This document shows positions 17,592-25,972 of a stretch of 64,000 nucleotides of DNA, piece by piece (within the stretch, counting starts at the first letter, position 1; each line of letters starts with the position of its first letter). Location: the NCBI RefSeq assembly GCF_000718025.1, contig NZ_JODS01000012.1:124001-188000 (forward strand). Reading direction: 5' to 3'. Made by a program: the position numbers and the translations under genes. Source of the stretch: Kitasatospora purpeofusca (lineage in GTDB: Bacteria > Actinomycetota > Actinomycetes > Streptomycetales > Streptomycetaceae). Below the pieces are notes generated by a model, which was not told the DNA's origin, ran no database searches, and saw only the letters and a program-made list of their open reading frames with translations.

Positions 17592-17723
17592 ATGCGCCCG
17601 GTACCGAAGGGCGGGTCGGGAGGCGCGGACCCGGAACTCGAACCGGGCGACCTTCGCGAAGGCGGCAGCCCCGACGTCGATGCCACAGGTCCGGAGACGG
17701 CCGACGGTAGGCAGCACCCCGGA

Positions 17724-17737
17724 TTGCAGACCTGCAA
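17724..17737. promoter_or_regulatory. Palindrome TTGCAG-AC-CTGCAA
   Basis: A perfect 6-bp inverted repeat with a 2-bp spacer lies about 150 nt upstream of the GntR gene and upstream of the plus-strand permease remnant. It may be a surviving operator of the decayed locus. The rest of 17592-17862 shows no convincing coding signal. Confidence 0.35.
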
Positions 17738-17862
17738 CAGGCCCGGACCCGCCGAGGGAACCCGTGGTGCCCGCGGCATCCTGCGCGGGTACGAGGGCGA
17801 CACGGCTGCGGGCGGGAGCACCCTGCTGCCCAACTCCTGGGCGGTGCTTGGCACCTGTCGCA

Positions 17863-18018
17863 GTGCTGACGTCCGTGTGGACCTGGGACACGTTCGCCTG
17901 GCCCTCCCTGGTCACCAACAACGAGCCGCCGCGCACCCTGCCGGTGGAACTCGCACAGTTCCAGAACCAGTTCGCCCCGCGCTGGGACCTCCTGACCGGC
18001 GGCGCGGTGAAGGAGTAG
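17863..18018 (+). pseudogene. Remnant of a second carbohydrate ABC permease
   Basis: The plus frame reads VLTSVWTWDTFAWPSLVTNN then EPPRTLPVELAQFQNQF and a stop at 18016. This matches MalG/UgpE-type permeases around their penultimate helix (W-DF-WPL-VT, then RTLPVGLAQFQ-QF-T-W). Upstream helices and the EAA loop are absent and no start is evident, so it is an internal fragment truncated at both ends. Confidence 0.5.
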
Positions 18019-18138
18019 CTCCACCGACCCGTTGAGGGCCGACCGGTGGACAGCCCGGGCCGGGTCGATGCCTCCCAGGTACCCGCCCAGGCCCGTTGCG
18101 TTGCCGTACCGGCGCGCGGCGTCCCGGCGCGTCTGGCC

Positions 18139-18408
18139 TCAGGCCCGGACCGCGCGGTCGCAGTAGGGGCACACCCGAGTGCTCCACTCCGGCGGATACC
18201 ACGGCGCGTCGGCCCCGGGCGCCCGGTACGGGTCCCTTCGCATCCGGCCGGTTCCCATGCCGCACAAGGTCGCGTCACCGGGATCCCCCGGCGACTCCGG
18301 GGTCGGCCGCGCCGCGTGCACGGCGCGCACGCCCTCGACGTAGTCGGTGGTCGCGCCGACCGCCGACGTGCGGACGAGTTCGGTCTCGAGCAGGACGAGG
18401 AAGCTCAC
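18139..18408 (-). CDS. Hypothetical small protein with C-terminal CPYC
   Basis: If the GTG at 18408 is the start, this encodes 89 aa: an N-terminal segment SFLVLLETELVRTSAVGA, then AVHAARPTPE, LCGMGTGRM, YRAPGADAPWYPPEWSTRVC and a final CPYCDRAVRA. The spaced Cys residues (one mid-protein, three near the end) could bind zinc. The SD is weak and the surroundings are decayed, so it may itself be a relic. Coding-like third-position bias and a sharp C-terminus favour a real small gene. Family not recognised. Confidence 0.4.
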   Translation of the reverse strand: MSFLVLLETELVRTSAVGATTDYVEGVRAVHAARPTPESPGDPGDATLCGMGTGRMRRDPYRAPGADAPWYPPEWSTRVCPYCDRAVRA

Positions 18409-18619
18409 CGGTTCACTCTGGCCGATGCACCCCGGTGTCCGCACCTCCACCGCCGATACGGGCCCACCATCCGGCGGGACCGCGGAATCGCTCGCAAAGC
18501 TTTGTCCAGTGTCACGGCCGGCTCCGTCGCCGGGTCCCTCACCGACACCCGCCCCGGCGGCGCCCGCACAAACGGACCCGGGCCGCGGACCGGCTGACGG
18601 TGCCGTTCCGCAGCACGGG

Positions 18620-18930
18620 GGTCCGAGGGTGTGGAGAGAAGGCGTGGGAGGTGGTTCCCCGCCGGCCGGTGGGGCGGCCGGGAACCGGTGCGGTGGCGAC
18701 CCACTCCGCGGACCGCCCGTACACCGGGGCGACGGCGCCGAGCGGCCCCTCCAACCGGGCCTCGGGTCTCGGCTCCGCCGGGGCGCCACCGGGGCCGAGC
18801 CGTACAGGGCACTCTGCAACAGGTCGACGAAGTAGAGCCGGTCCTCGCGCCAGTGGGTCCCCTCACCCAGCTGGAACCGGTCGGGGCGGCGGTGCTGCCC
18901 GCCGTGGGAGTCCACGGTCACCGCCTCCTC
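18620..18930 (-). pseudogene. Gluconolactonase / SMP-30 remnant
   Basis: On the minus strand RFQLGEGTHWREDRLYFVDL matches the start of SMP-30/gluconolactonase propellers (E-LGEGPHW-D--LYFVD). The signal then moves to another frame with PLGAVAPVYGRSAEWVATA, the next conserved stretch (PLGAVAPV-G-PGEWVAA). Downstream blades are gone. Frameshifted and truncated. Confidence 0.55.
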
Positions 18931-18949
18931 CCGTCCGGCAACCGTCACC

Positions 18950-19215
18950 GCGGCGTGGTACCGAGCGCGGCGTCCAGCAGGGTCAGCTCCTCGCGGAACG
19001 GCAGGCCACCACGATGTCCAGCCGCGGGACCAGCAGACGCCCCGCGGCCGCGGCCTCCTCGCGCGACCGGAGCTCGGCCCGGTGGTTGACGTCCAGGCAG
19101 ACGGCACCGCCCGGCGCGCGGGCGGCGAGTTCCACGGCGGCCCGGGCCCGGGGCTGCAGGCGGCGGCGGTGCCGGTGAGGTGGACGATCCGGGCGGGGTC
19201 CGGCGCCGGGCGCCC
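18950..19215 (-). pseudogene. PfkB / 2-keto-3-deoxygluconate kinase-like remnant
   Basis: Minus-strand segments spread over three frames resemble PfkB sugar kinases. They are DPARIVHLTGTAA, then RAAVELAARAPGGAVCLDVN with HRAELRS (the conserved D-N-R motif), GRLLVPRLDIVVA, and REELTLLDAALGT. At least two frameshifts and loss of the C-terminal GAGD ATP site rule out function. Lies directly upstream of the SMP-30 remnant in the same direction, as in an oxidative sugar-acid operon. Confidence 0.55.
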
Positions 19216-19241
19216 GGGGCGGGGTGCCCCGGGCGGGTGCG

Positions 19242-21257
19242 TCAGTTCTCCTGGAGGGTGATGTCGTCGCACCAGCCGTAGCCGGTGCCGCTGCGGGCGT
19301 AGCAGTAGATCTTGGCGGTGGTGGCGGTCGGGCCGGTGGTGAAGGTGGTGGAGCGCTGGGTGAAGGTCGTGGTGGTGAAGACGGTGCTGGTGGAGGCGGT
19401 GCCGTTGTACTGTTTGGCGCCGAGGGAGAGTTCGGTGCCGCTCGCGGAGACCTTGCCCCAGCCCGCGAGGGTGTAGCTGGTGCCGGGCTTGACCTGGACG
19501 ATCTGTTCGGCGGCGGCCTGGGCGGGGCCGACCTTCACCGCACGGCTGCCGCTGTGCTGGGTGGCGGTGTCGAGGGTGACGCCGCCGTAGCTGGTCCAGG
19601 GGTTGAGGTCGGTGTTCTCGAAGCCGGCGTTGCGGACCGCGTTGACCGGGCCGCAGGCGCTGTCGTCGAACGCGGACGCCTGGTGGAAGCCGCGGTCGGG
19701 TCGGCAGACGTGCGGGAGCGGGTTGCCGAAGTAGTCCTTGTCGCCGAGGGTCGGGATCGTGGTGCCGGTGCCGCGGACCGGCGAGCCCTCGGCCAGCTTG
19801 TAGTCCGCCGGGGTGCTGCCGCCCGCGTTGACGAACTGCGGGTCGTAGGTCTTCTTCTCCGGGTCGGCGGGCTCGTTGGCGGGGTGGTTGCCGAAGAAGG
19901 TGTTGGCCGCCCAGGTGAACTCGGCCGGGTGGTAGGTGCCCTGGTTGTTCAGGCCGTCGAAGCCGCCGCTGCCCAGGTTGACGAGGACGTTGTTGGTGAA
20001 GCGGGCGTGGGTGGTGCCGAAGCCGTCCTGGACGATGTCGGCGGTGGAGCCGGCCGGGAAGTACACGGTGTTCTGGTAGAGGTCGGCGCTGTCCTCGCCG
20101 GAGCTGGCCAGCCAGCGGTCCTTGTCGTGGTGGCTGAGGTTGTAGCGCACGACGGTGCCGGTGCTGCTGGAGCCCGCGCCGCAGGCCCCGCAGAACAGCA
20201 TGAAGCCACCCTCGTTGTCGTGGCTGTGGTTGAACTGGAAGACCGCCCGGTTGTTGCCGTAGTCGGAGTCGAAGGCCATGCCGTCGCCGTTGTCCGGGAG
20301 CCGGCGCACGTGGTGGACCTCGTTGTACTGGATCAGGCTGTCGTCCGAGTTGATCGTCCAGATGCCCGCGTTGGAGCCCATCGGCCGCATCGCGAGGTCG
20401 TAGGCGAGGTTGTGCTCCACCAGGCCGTGGTCGGCGGCGCGCAGCACGATGCCGTCGCCGCCGGTGTTGCTGATGGTGTTGCCGCGGAAGACCAGGCGGG
20501 TGCTGGCGCGCCAGTTGTTCTTCGTCCCGCAGTCGTCGCCGGTGCCGTACTGGGGGCGGCACATCCAGGTGGAGCGGTTGGTCAGGCCCTCGCGGTCGAC
20601 CTTGTCGATCCGGGAGTCCTGGACCAGGACGTCGTCGAAGTTGGTGGGGGTGGTGGTGCCGGAGACGCGGAACTGGATGCCGTTGGACCACTTGGTGGCG
20701 TCGCCGTTGACGTCGTGCACGTAGATGTCGTCGACCAGGTAGTGGGTGCCGACGCCGTCGGGCAGGTCCGCGACCTCGACCAGCAGGCCGTTGCGTTCGC
20801 GCTTGGTGGCGGAGGTGTCCTTGAAGGTGATCTCCAGGTCCCGGATCTCCCACTGCTCGACGTTGTAGAGGTGGACGGCGGCCTTCTCGGTGGAGGTGGC
20901 GCTGCCGGCGACGACCGGGCGGGACGTCCCGGTCCCGTACGCGGCGAGGGTGACGGGTGCGGCGGCGCTGCCGGAGCCCTGCGGCTTCAGGGTGCCGGTG
21001 CAGGTGGAACCGCGCTTGAGCAGCAGCTGGTCGCCCGGTCCGAAGACGTAGGCGTTGGCGGTGGCGAGGCTGTTCCACGGAGCGGCCTGGCTGCCGTCCC
21101 CGTTCGACGTGGCCGAGCAGTCCAGGTACCGGGTGGTGCCGCCCGCGGCGGCCGCGGCGGCCGCGGCAGCCGGTGCCGGTCCGGACAGCGGGAGGAGGAA
21201 CAGCGAGGCGGCCGCGGCGAGCACGGCCGCATGCCTCGATGTGGGGTTCAGGTGCAT
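19242..21257 (-). CDS. Secreted right-handed beta-helix protein with C-terminal carbohydrate-binding module
   Basis: 671 aa from ATG 21257. A Sec signal peptide (residues about 1-42, HAAVLAAAASLFLLPLSG) precedes the body. Residues about 45-520 are rich in N-T-I-S-N-type turns (VFRGNTISNTGGDGIVLRAA, VEHNLAYDLA, IQYNEVHHVRRLPDNGDG), the signature of parallel beta-helix polysaccharide-active proteins. The final 140 residues (NAGFENTDLNPWTSYGGV, then WCDDITLQEN) look like a CBM4/9-like module. Likely binds or cleaves a plant polysaccharide outside the cell; lyase or hydrolase class is not assigned. The neighbouring GH35 and ABC importer support a carbohydrate role. Confidence 0.85.
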   Translation of the reverse strand: MHLNPTSRHAAVLAAAASLFLLPLSGPAPAAAAAAAAAGGTTRYLDCSATSNGDGSQAAPWNSLATANAYVFGPGDQLLLKRGSTCTGTLKPQGSGSAAAPVTLAAYGTGTSRPVVAGSATSTEKAAVHLYNVEQWEIRDLEITFKDTSATKRERNGLLVEVADLPDGVGTHYLVDDIYVHDVNGDATKWSNGIQFRVSGTTTPTNFDDVLVQDSRIDKVDREGLTNRSTWMCRPQYGTGDDCGTKNNWRASTRLVFRGNTISNTGGDGIVLRAADHGLVEHNLAYDLAMRPMGSNAGIWTINSDDSLIQYNEVHHVRRLPDNGDGMAFDSDYGNNRAVFQFNHSHDNEGGFMLFCGACGAGSSSTGTVVRYNLSHHDKDRWLASSGEDSADLYQNTVYFPAGSTADIVQDGFGTTHARFTNNVLVNLGSGGFDGLNNQGTYHPAEFTWAANTFFGNHPANEPADPEKKTYDPQFVNAGGSTPADYKLAEGSPVRGTGTTIPTLGDKDYFGNPLPHVCRPDRGFHQASAFDDSACGPVNAVRNAGFENTDLNPWTSYGGVTLDTATQHSGSRAVKVGPAQAAAEQIVQVKPGTSYTLAGWGKVSASGTELSLGAKQYNGTASTSTVFTTTTFTQRSTTFTTGPTATTAKIYCYARSGTGYGWCDDITLQEN

Positions 21258-21353
21258 GGGGGGACTCCCGAGGTGGGGGAGGGAGGAGGGAGGGTGGGCG
21301 CCCGCCCGCACCATAGGACGACCATCTGACCGGGTCAAGGCATCGCGATCCAT

Positions 21354-21389
21354 TTGATCAATGTTCGATCGAAGAACCAGTCAATTGAC
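21354..21389. promoter_or_regulatory. Cluster of palindromic operators upstream of the beta-helix gene
   Basis: Three perfect palindromes lie close together: TTGATCAA (21354-21361), TTCGATCGAA (21364-21373) and GTCAATTGAC (21380-21389). The middle one recurs at 24612 and in variant form at 22616 and 28976. Located between the beta-helix gene and the DeoR/LacI regulator gene, both on the minus strand. Confidence 0.55.
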
Positions 21390-21469
21390 CATGTGATCGC
21401 TGCCCGGGCGAGACTCCACCGACTCCCGCCGGCTCCCGCCGGTTCCGGCCGCTTCGGACCTGGGCCCCG

Positions 21470-22537
21470 TCAGTTCGACCGGGCGGCGGCGCCGCAGGAC
21501 TCGCGGACCGTCAGCCTCGGCAGCAGCAGCAGGTGGTGGACGGGCAGCGCGTCGTCCCCGCCGAGCCGGCGCAGGAGCAGCGCCACGGCCTCCGCCCCGA
21601 CCGCCCGCTTCGGCGGCGCGACCGCCGTCAGCGGCGGGGCGCCGAGCTCCGCGAGCACGTCGTCGTAGCTGACCACCGCCAGGTCGCCGGGCACCTGGAG
21701 GCCGCGGGCGCGCAGCAGTGGCAGCAGTTGGATCGCGTCCTGGTCGTTGTGGACCAGGACCGCCCGGACGCCGCGCGCGTGGGCCTCGGCCAGGGAGTCC
21801 GCCACGTCCTCCGCGTCCGCCACCGGGCGCACGATGTCGATGACGGGCTCCGCGGGCAGGCCGAGCAGCGCGCAGCTCTCGGCGTAGCCGGCCCGGATCT
21901 CGTGCGCCGTCCAGGTGTCCCGGCGGGCGACCAGCGCGACGGAGCCGTGGCCGAGGGCGGCGAGGTGCCGCACCGCGAGGAGCACGCCGTGGCGGTGGTC
22001 GGAGGCCACCCAGTCGAGGTCCTCGGCCGCGCTGCCCGGGGCCGACCGGCGTTCCACCAGGACGGCCGGGACGGGGAGGTCCTCGACCCACTCCCGGCCC
22101 TCGGGGCCGTCGGTGGGGGTCCAGTTGGGCGCGAGCAGCAGCCCCTGCGCGCCCGAGGTGAGCAACTGCTCGACCTGGACGCGGTCGGCGCTCGCCTCGT
22201 AGGAGGAGATGCCGAGCACCAGACTCGCGCCGGCCCGGGCGGCGGCGGCCCTGGCCCCAGCGATGACCTCGTCGAAGTACTGGCCCACCGCCGGGACGAG
22301 CAGCCCGATCGAGGGCCCGTCGCCGCGCGTGGGGGCGTCGGCGCCGGGGGCGGCGGCCGAGGAGACCGAGCCGTGCGAGCGGCGGAGCAGGCCGGCCTCG
22401 GCGAGCGCCGCGACGTCGCGGCGGACGGTGACCGCGGGGATCTCCAGCCGCTCGGCGAGTTCGGTGATCCGGACCGATCCGAGGTCCCGCACCGCGTCGA
22501 GGATGCGGGTACGGCGTTCGTCGGCCGAGATCGACAT
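21470..22537 (-). CDS. DeoR-type HTH / LacI-type sensor chimeric regulator (copy 1)
   Basis: 355 aa. The N-terminus is a DeoR/GlpR winged helix (RRTRILDAVRDLGSVRITEL, then PAVTVRRDVAALAEAGLLRR), not a LacI HTH. From about residue 75 it is a LacI/GalR-type periplasmic-binding sensor (GLLVPAVGQYFDEVIAGARA, DHRHGVLLAVRHLAALGHGS, VVSYDDVLAELGAPPLTAV). The sensor should bind a sugar and release DNA. A close paralogue lies at 24757-25836, on the other side of the GH35 gene. It probably controls the flanking carbohydrate genes through TTCGATCGAA-like sites. Confidence 0.9.
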   Translation of the reverse strand: MSISADERRTRILDAVRDLGSVRITELAERLEIPAVTVRRDVAALAEAGLLRRSHGSVSSAAAPGADAPTRGDGPSIGLLVPAVGQYFDEVIAGARAAAARAGASLVLGISSYEASADRVQVEQLLTSGAQGLLLAPNWTPTDGPEGREWVEDLPVPAVLVERRSAPGSAAEDLDWVASDHRHGVLLAVRHLAALGHGSVALVARRDTWTAHEIRAGYAESCALLGLPAEPVIDIVRPVADAEDVADSLAEAHARGVRAVLVHNDQDAIQLLPLLRARGLQVPGDLAVVSYDDVLAELGAPPLTAVAPPKRAVGAEAVALLLRRLGGDDALPVHHLLLLPRLTVRESCGAAARSN

Positions 22538-22615
22538 GTCACTCCCTGCGGTTCGCCCTGCGGTTCGCTCCGGTCGGTGCGAGGTGATCTGCCCAACGCG
22601 GACAGGAATCTACCA

Positions 22616-22634
22616 TTCGATCGGGATCCGATCC
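22616..22634. promoter_or_regulatory. TTCGATCG operator-like site between regulator and GH35 gene
   Basis: TTCGATCG (22616-22623) is followed by GGATCCGATCC, giving two GATC-centred half-symmetric elements upstream of the regulator start at 22537. Same core as the sites at 21364, 24612 and 28976. Confidence 0.45.
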
Positions 22635-22703
22635 GTGGACCGGCCGTCGACCGCCCCGCGCTCCCCCGGGCCGTCCGCGACGGCCGCGACGGCCGCCGCC
22701 CCG

Positions 22704-24494
22704 TCAGCCCGCGGACGCCTCCACCGCGGCCGTCGGCCCGAGGTCCGGGCGGTCCCGGAGCTCGATCCGGGTGCCCGGCCGGTGGAGTTCGAGCACGACC
22801 ACCTCGTTGACGCCCGCCCGCCACAGCGGCGCGGGGGCGTAGAGGGTGCGCTGCGGGCCGCGCTCCCAGTGGCGTCCGAGGGCGAAGCCGTTGAGCCAGA
22901 CCATGCCCTTGGTGAAGCCCGGGAGCGCGAGGAACCCGTCGGCAGGCGCGTCGACGGTGAACAGGGCGCGGTGGAAGCCGGGCCCGTCCTGCGTGCTCGC
23001 CGGGCCGAAGCGCAGGACGGTCAGGTCGTCGAGGGGCAGCGGGCGGACCTCCCAGCCGAACTGGAACTGCCGGTCGACCCGGACCCCGCCGGTGATCCCC
23101 TTGCGGTCGTGGAGCAGCGGCCCGTAGTTGATCCGTCCCATGTTCTCCACCAGCAGGTCGAGCACCGCCCCGCCGGCCGGGACCGTGACCTTCAGCGCCT
23201 CGTCCGGGCGGTCGCGTTCGAGCACGCCGATCGGGACGCCGTCGAGGAACACCTGGGCGCGGTCGGCGAGTCCGTCGATCCGCAGTTCCCCGTGGCCGAG
23301 CGGGCCGCGCAGTCGGGTGCGGTAGTGGATCAGGCCGAGGTTCTGGCCGAAGGTCTCCATCGGCGCGGGCTCGGGGCTGTGGTGGACGGTGGCGAGGGCG
23401 TCCAGGGAGTCCGCGAGAGCGGCGCTCGCAGTGACCGGGACGCTCTGCGGGGCGAGCCGGGCGGGCAGCGGCGGCGGCTGGTGCGGGTCAGTGCCCAGGT
23501 GGCGCCCGATGACCTCGCGGAACAGGTGGAACTTGGGGGTGAGTTCGCCCGCCTCGCCCACCGGGGCGTCGTAGTCGTAGCTGGTGGTGTCCGGCCGGTA
23601 GGCGGTCCCGTCGTGGTTGGCGCCGTTCCACCAGCCGAAGTTGGTGCCGCCGTGGCCCATGTAGATGTTGACGGAGGCGCCGGCGGCGAGCAGCCGGTCG
23701 AGGACGTCGGCGGACTCCTCGGGGTCGCGGAGGTGGTGCGGGGTCCCCCAGTGGTCGAACCAGCCGGTCCAGTACTCCATGCAGACGAGCGGGCCGACCG
23801 GCTGGTGGCGGCGCAGGCAGTCCAGGGACTCCTCGGGGCGGGAGCCGAAGGTGCCGGTGGTGAGCAGGCCGGGCAGTCGGCCGCCGAGCTGGAAGCCGTC
23901 CTCGGCTCCGTCGGCGGTGAAGAGCAGGCAGTCGACGCCGCGGCGGACCAGGCCGTCCCGGAGGTGTTCCAGGTAGGCGGTGTCGTTGCCGTAGCTCCCG
24001 TACTCGTTCTCCACCGCCACCGCGACGACGGGTCCGCCGGCGGAGGCGAGCAGCGGGAGCAGGACGGGCACGAGTACGTCGAACCAGGCGTCGACGGCGG
24101 CGAGGTAGGGGCCGTCGACGCGGCGGAGCCGCAGCGCGGGGTCGGCCAGCAGCCAGGCCGGGAGGCCGCCGAACTCCCATTCGGCGCAGATGTACGGGCC
24201 GGGCCGGACGATCACGTCGAGCCCGAGGCCGCCGGCGGTGCGGACGAAGGCGGCCAGGTCGCGGTCCCCGGTGAAGTCGCTGGTGCCCGGTGCGGGCTGG
24301 TGGAAGTTCCAGGCGACGTAGGTCTCGACGGTGTTGACGCCCATGGCGCGCAGGCGCAGCAGGCGGTCGGACCAGAGTTCGGGGCGGATCCGGAAGTAGT
24401 GGATCGCGGCGGAGACGATCCGGTGGGGGCGTCCGGCCCGCAGGAAGGTGTCTCCGTCGAGGGTGAGCGCGGGGTGGGTGGCCCGGTCGGCCAT
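22704..24494 (-). CDS. Beta-galactosidase, GH35
   Basis: 596 aa, the usual length for bacterial GH35. The TIM barrel carries IHYFRIRPELWSDRL, YVAWNFHQP, RPGPYICAEWEFGGLPAWLL, the acid/base in ENEYGSYG (Glu164) and the nucleophile in CMEYWTGWFDHWG (Glu240), all family signatures. C-terminal jelly-roll domains end with GMVWLNGFALGRHWERGPQ. No signal peptide, so it likely cleaves terminal beta-galactosides after import by the nearby ABC system. GATC-rich operators lie upstream (24602-24621), shared with the divergent regulator. Confidence 0.93.
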   Translation of the reverse strand: MADRATHPALTLDGDTFLRAGRPHRIVSAAIHYFRIRPELWSDRLLRLRAMGVNTVETYVAWNFHQPAPGTSDFTGDRDLAAFVRTAGGLGLDVIVRPGPYICAEWEFGGLPAWLLADPALRLRRVDGPYLAAVDAWFDVLVPVLLPLLASAGGPVVAVAVENEYGSYGNDTAYLEHLRDGLVRRGVDCLLFTADGAEDGFQLGGRLPGLLTTGTFGSRPEESLDCLRRHQPVGPLVCMEYWTGWFDHWGTPHHLRDPEESADVLDRLLAAGASVNIYMGHGGTNFGWWNGANHDGTAYRPDTTSYDYDAPVGEAGELTPKFHLFREVIGRHLGTDPHQPPPLPARLAPQSVPVTASAALADSLDALATVHHSPEPAPMETFGQNLGLIHYRTRLRGPLGHGELRIDGLADRAQVFLDGVPIGVLERDRPDEALKVTVPAGGAVLDLLVENMGRINYGPLLHDRKGITGGVRVDRQFQFGWEVRPLPLDDLTVLRFGPASTQDGPGFHRALFTVDAPADGFLALPGFTKGMVWLNGFALGRHWERGPQRTLYAPAPLWRAGVNEVVVLELHRPGTRIELRDRPDLGPTAAVEASAG

Positions 24495-24601
24495 GGGTGC
24501 CTCCGTGATGCGGGCATGGGCGAGATCGACGATCGATCGCCGGTCCGTACCCTACGAGCAGGATGATCGGGCGGTCAATCAATCGATATGAACCCCGTCT
24601 A

Positions 24602-24621
24602 TTGATCGAATTTCGATCGAA
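24602..24621. promoter_or_regulatory. Tandem TTGATCGAA / TTCGATCGAA operators in the divergent region
   Basis: TTGATCGAA (24602-24610) abuts the perfect palindrome TTCGATCGAA (24612-24621). Further GATCGATCG repeats occur at 24530-24540. This is the divergent control region between the GH35 gene and the second chimeric regulator, an expected place for autoregulation. Confidence 0.55.
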
Positions 24622-24756
24622 CGATAGCCTTTGATCCGCTTCGCAGACAGAGCGAGCAGCACGTCGGCACCGCACGTCGACACCGCACGGCAGCGCCTGC
24701 GGCAGCGGCACGTCAGCACCACGACAGCACAGACCGAACAGAGGGAGTGGATGGCC

Positions 24757-25836
24757 ATGTCCAGGGAGGAGCGGCGCCGGCTGATCGTCACGGCGGTCGG
24801 TGATCTCGGCGGCCAGGTACGGCTCAAGGACCTCGCCGACCGCCTGGGCATCCCCGCCGTCACCGTACGGCGCGACATCGCCGCACTGGCCGAGGCCGGC
24901 CGGCTGGTCCGCTCGCACGGGTTCGTCTCGCTCGACCACCCCGGCCCCGACCGGGCCCCGGACCACGACGGCGGCCCGGGCGCCGGACGCACCGTCGGCC
25001 TGCTGGTCCCCTCGGTCGGCTCGTACTTCGACGAGGTGATCGCCGGTGCCCGCGCCGCCGCCACCGAGGCCGGCGCCCGGCTGGTCCTCGGCATCGCGCC
25101 CTACCGGGCCGGCGACGACCCGGTCCAGGTCGAACGACTGCTGGAGTCCGGGGCCCAGGGCCTGCTGCTCGCCCCGAACCTGCTCCCCGGGCGGCGCTCC
25201 CCCGCCTGCGACTGGCTCGACGACCTGCCGGTCCCGACGGTCCTGGTGGAGCGCCGCTCCTCCACCCCGGACGGTCCCGGGTCCCGGCTGGACACCGTCG
25301 GCTCGGACCACCGCCACGGCGTGCTGCGCGCGCTGCGCCACTTCGCCGACCTCGGCCACGACAGCGTCCTGCTGGCCGCCCGCGGCGACTCCTGGACGTC
25401 GGAGGAGGTCCGGGCCGGCTACCGCGACGGCACCCGGCTGCTCGGCCTGCCGGAGCTCCCGGTGCTGGACACCTCCACCGCCGACGGGACGCAGACCGAT
25501 GCCGCCCCGCTCGCCGACCGGATCGCCGGGGCCGTCGCGGCGGGCACCCGGGCGGTCCTCGTCCACAACGACCAGGACGCGATCCGGCTGCCGCCGCTGC
25601 TGCGCGCCCGCGGGCTGCGGGTGCCCGAGGACGTGGCGCTGATCGCCTACGACGACGTGTTCGCGGCCCTCGCCGCTCCCCCGCTGACCGCCGTGGCCCC
25701 GCCCAAGCGGGCGGTGGGCGGGGCGGCGTTCGACCTGCTGCTGCGCCGCCTCACGGGCAGCACCGACCTCCCGGTCCACCGCACCGCCCTGCTCCCCGTC
25801 CTGCGCGTCCGCACCTCGTGCGGGGGCCGGCCGTGA
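24757..25836 (+). CDS. DeoR-type HTH / LacI-type sensor chimeric regulator (copy 2)
   Basis: 359 aa from ATG 24757, 9 nt after GAGGGAG; an ATG at 24751 is also in frame but too close to that SD. Same architecture as the protein at 21470-22537 and clearly paralogous along its length: PAVTVRRDIAALAEAGRLVR, GLLVPSVGSYFDEVIAGARA, SDHRHGVLRALRHFADLGHD and VAPPKRAVGG. It is divergent from GH35 with the tandem palindromes between them. The two copies may respond to different sugars while sharing operators. Confidence 0.9.
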   Translation: MSREERRRLIVTAVGDLGGQVRLKDLADRLGIPAVTVRRDIAALAEAGRLVRSHGFVSLDHPGPDRAPDHDGGPGAGRTVGLLVPSVGSYFDEVIAGARAAATEAGARLVLGIAPYRAGDDPVQVERLLESGAQGLLLAPNLLPGRRSPACDWLDDLPVPTVLVERRSSTPDGPGSRLDTVGSDHRHGVLRALRHFADLGHDSVLLAARGDSWTSEEVRAGYRDGTRLLGLPELPVLDTSTADGTQTDAAPLADRIAGAVAAGTRAVLVHNDQDAIRLPPLLRARGLRVPEDVALIAYDDVFAALAAPPLTAVAPPKRAVGGAAFDLLLRRLTGSTDLPVHRTALLPVLRVRTSCGGRP

Positions 25837-25858
25837 CCTCCCGCACGGGCTGACCGGG

Positions 25859-25887
25859 GCCGGGCCGGCGGCCGCCGCGGGCCCGGC
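25859..25887. terminator. Hairpin between convergent genes
   Basis: GCCGGGCC (25859-25866) pairs with GGCCCGGC (25880-25887); the loop is itself a GGCGGCCGCC palindrome. Lies between the plus-strand regulator and the minus-strand isomerase, so it could end both transcripts. Confidence 0.45.
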
Positions 25888-25972
25888 TGCGCCCTGAGCC
25901 GCAGGGGTGCGCGGGGCCTCGTTACGTACGGTCCGACCCGCACTCGGCGCCCGCGGCCCCGGCACCGTCCGC

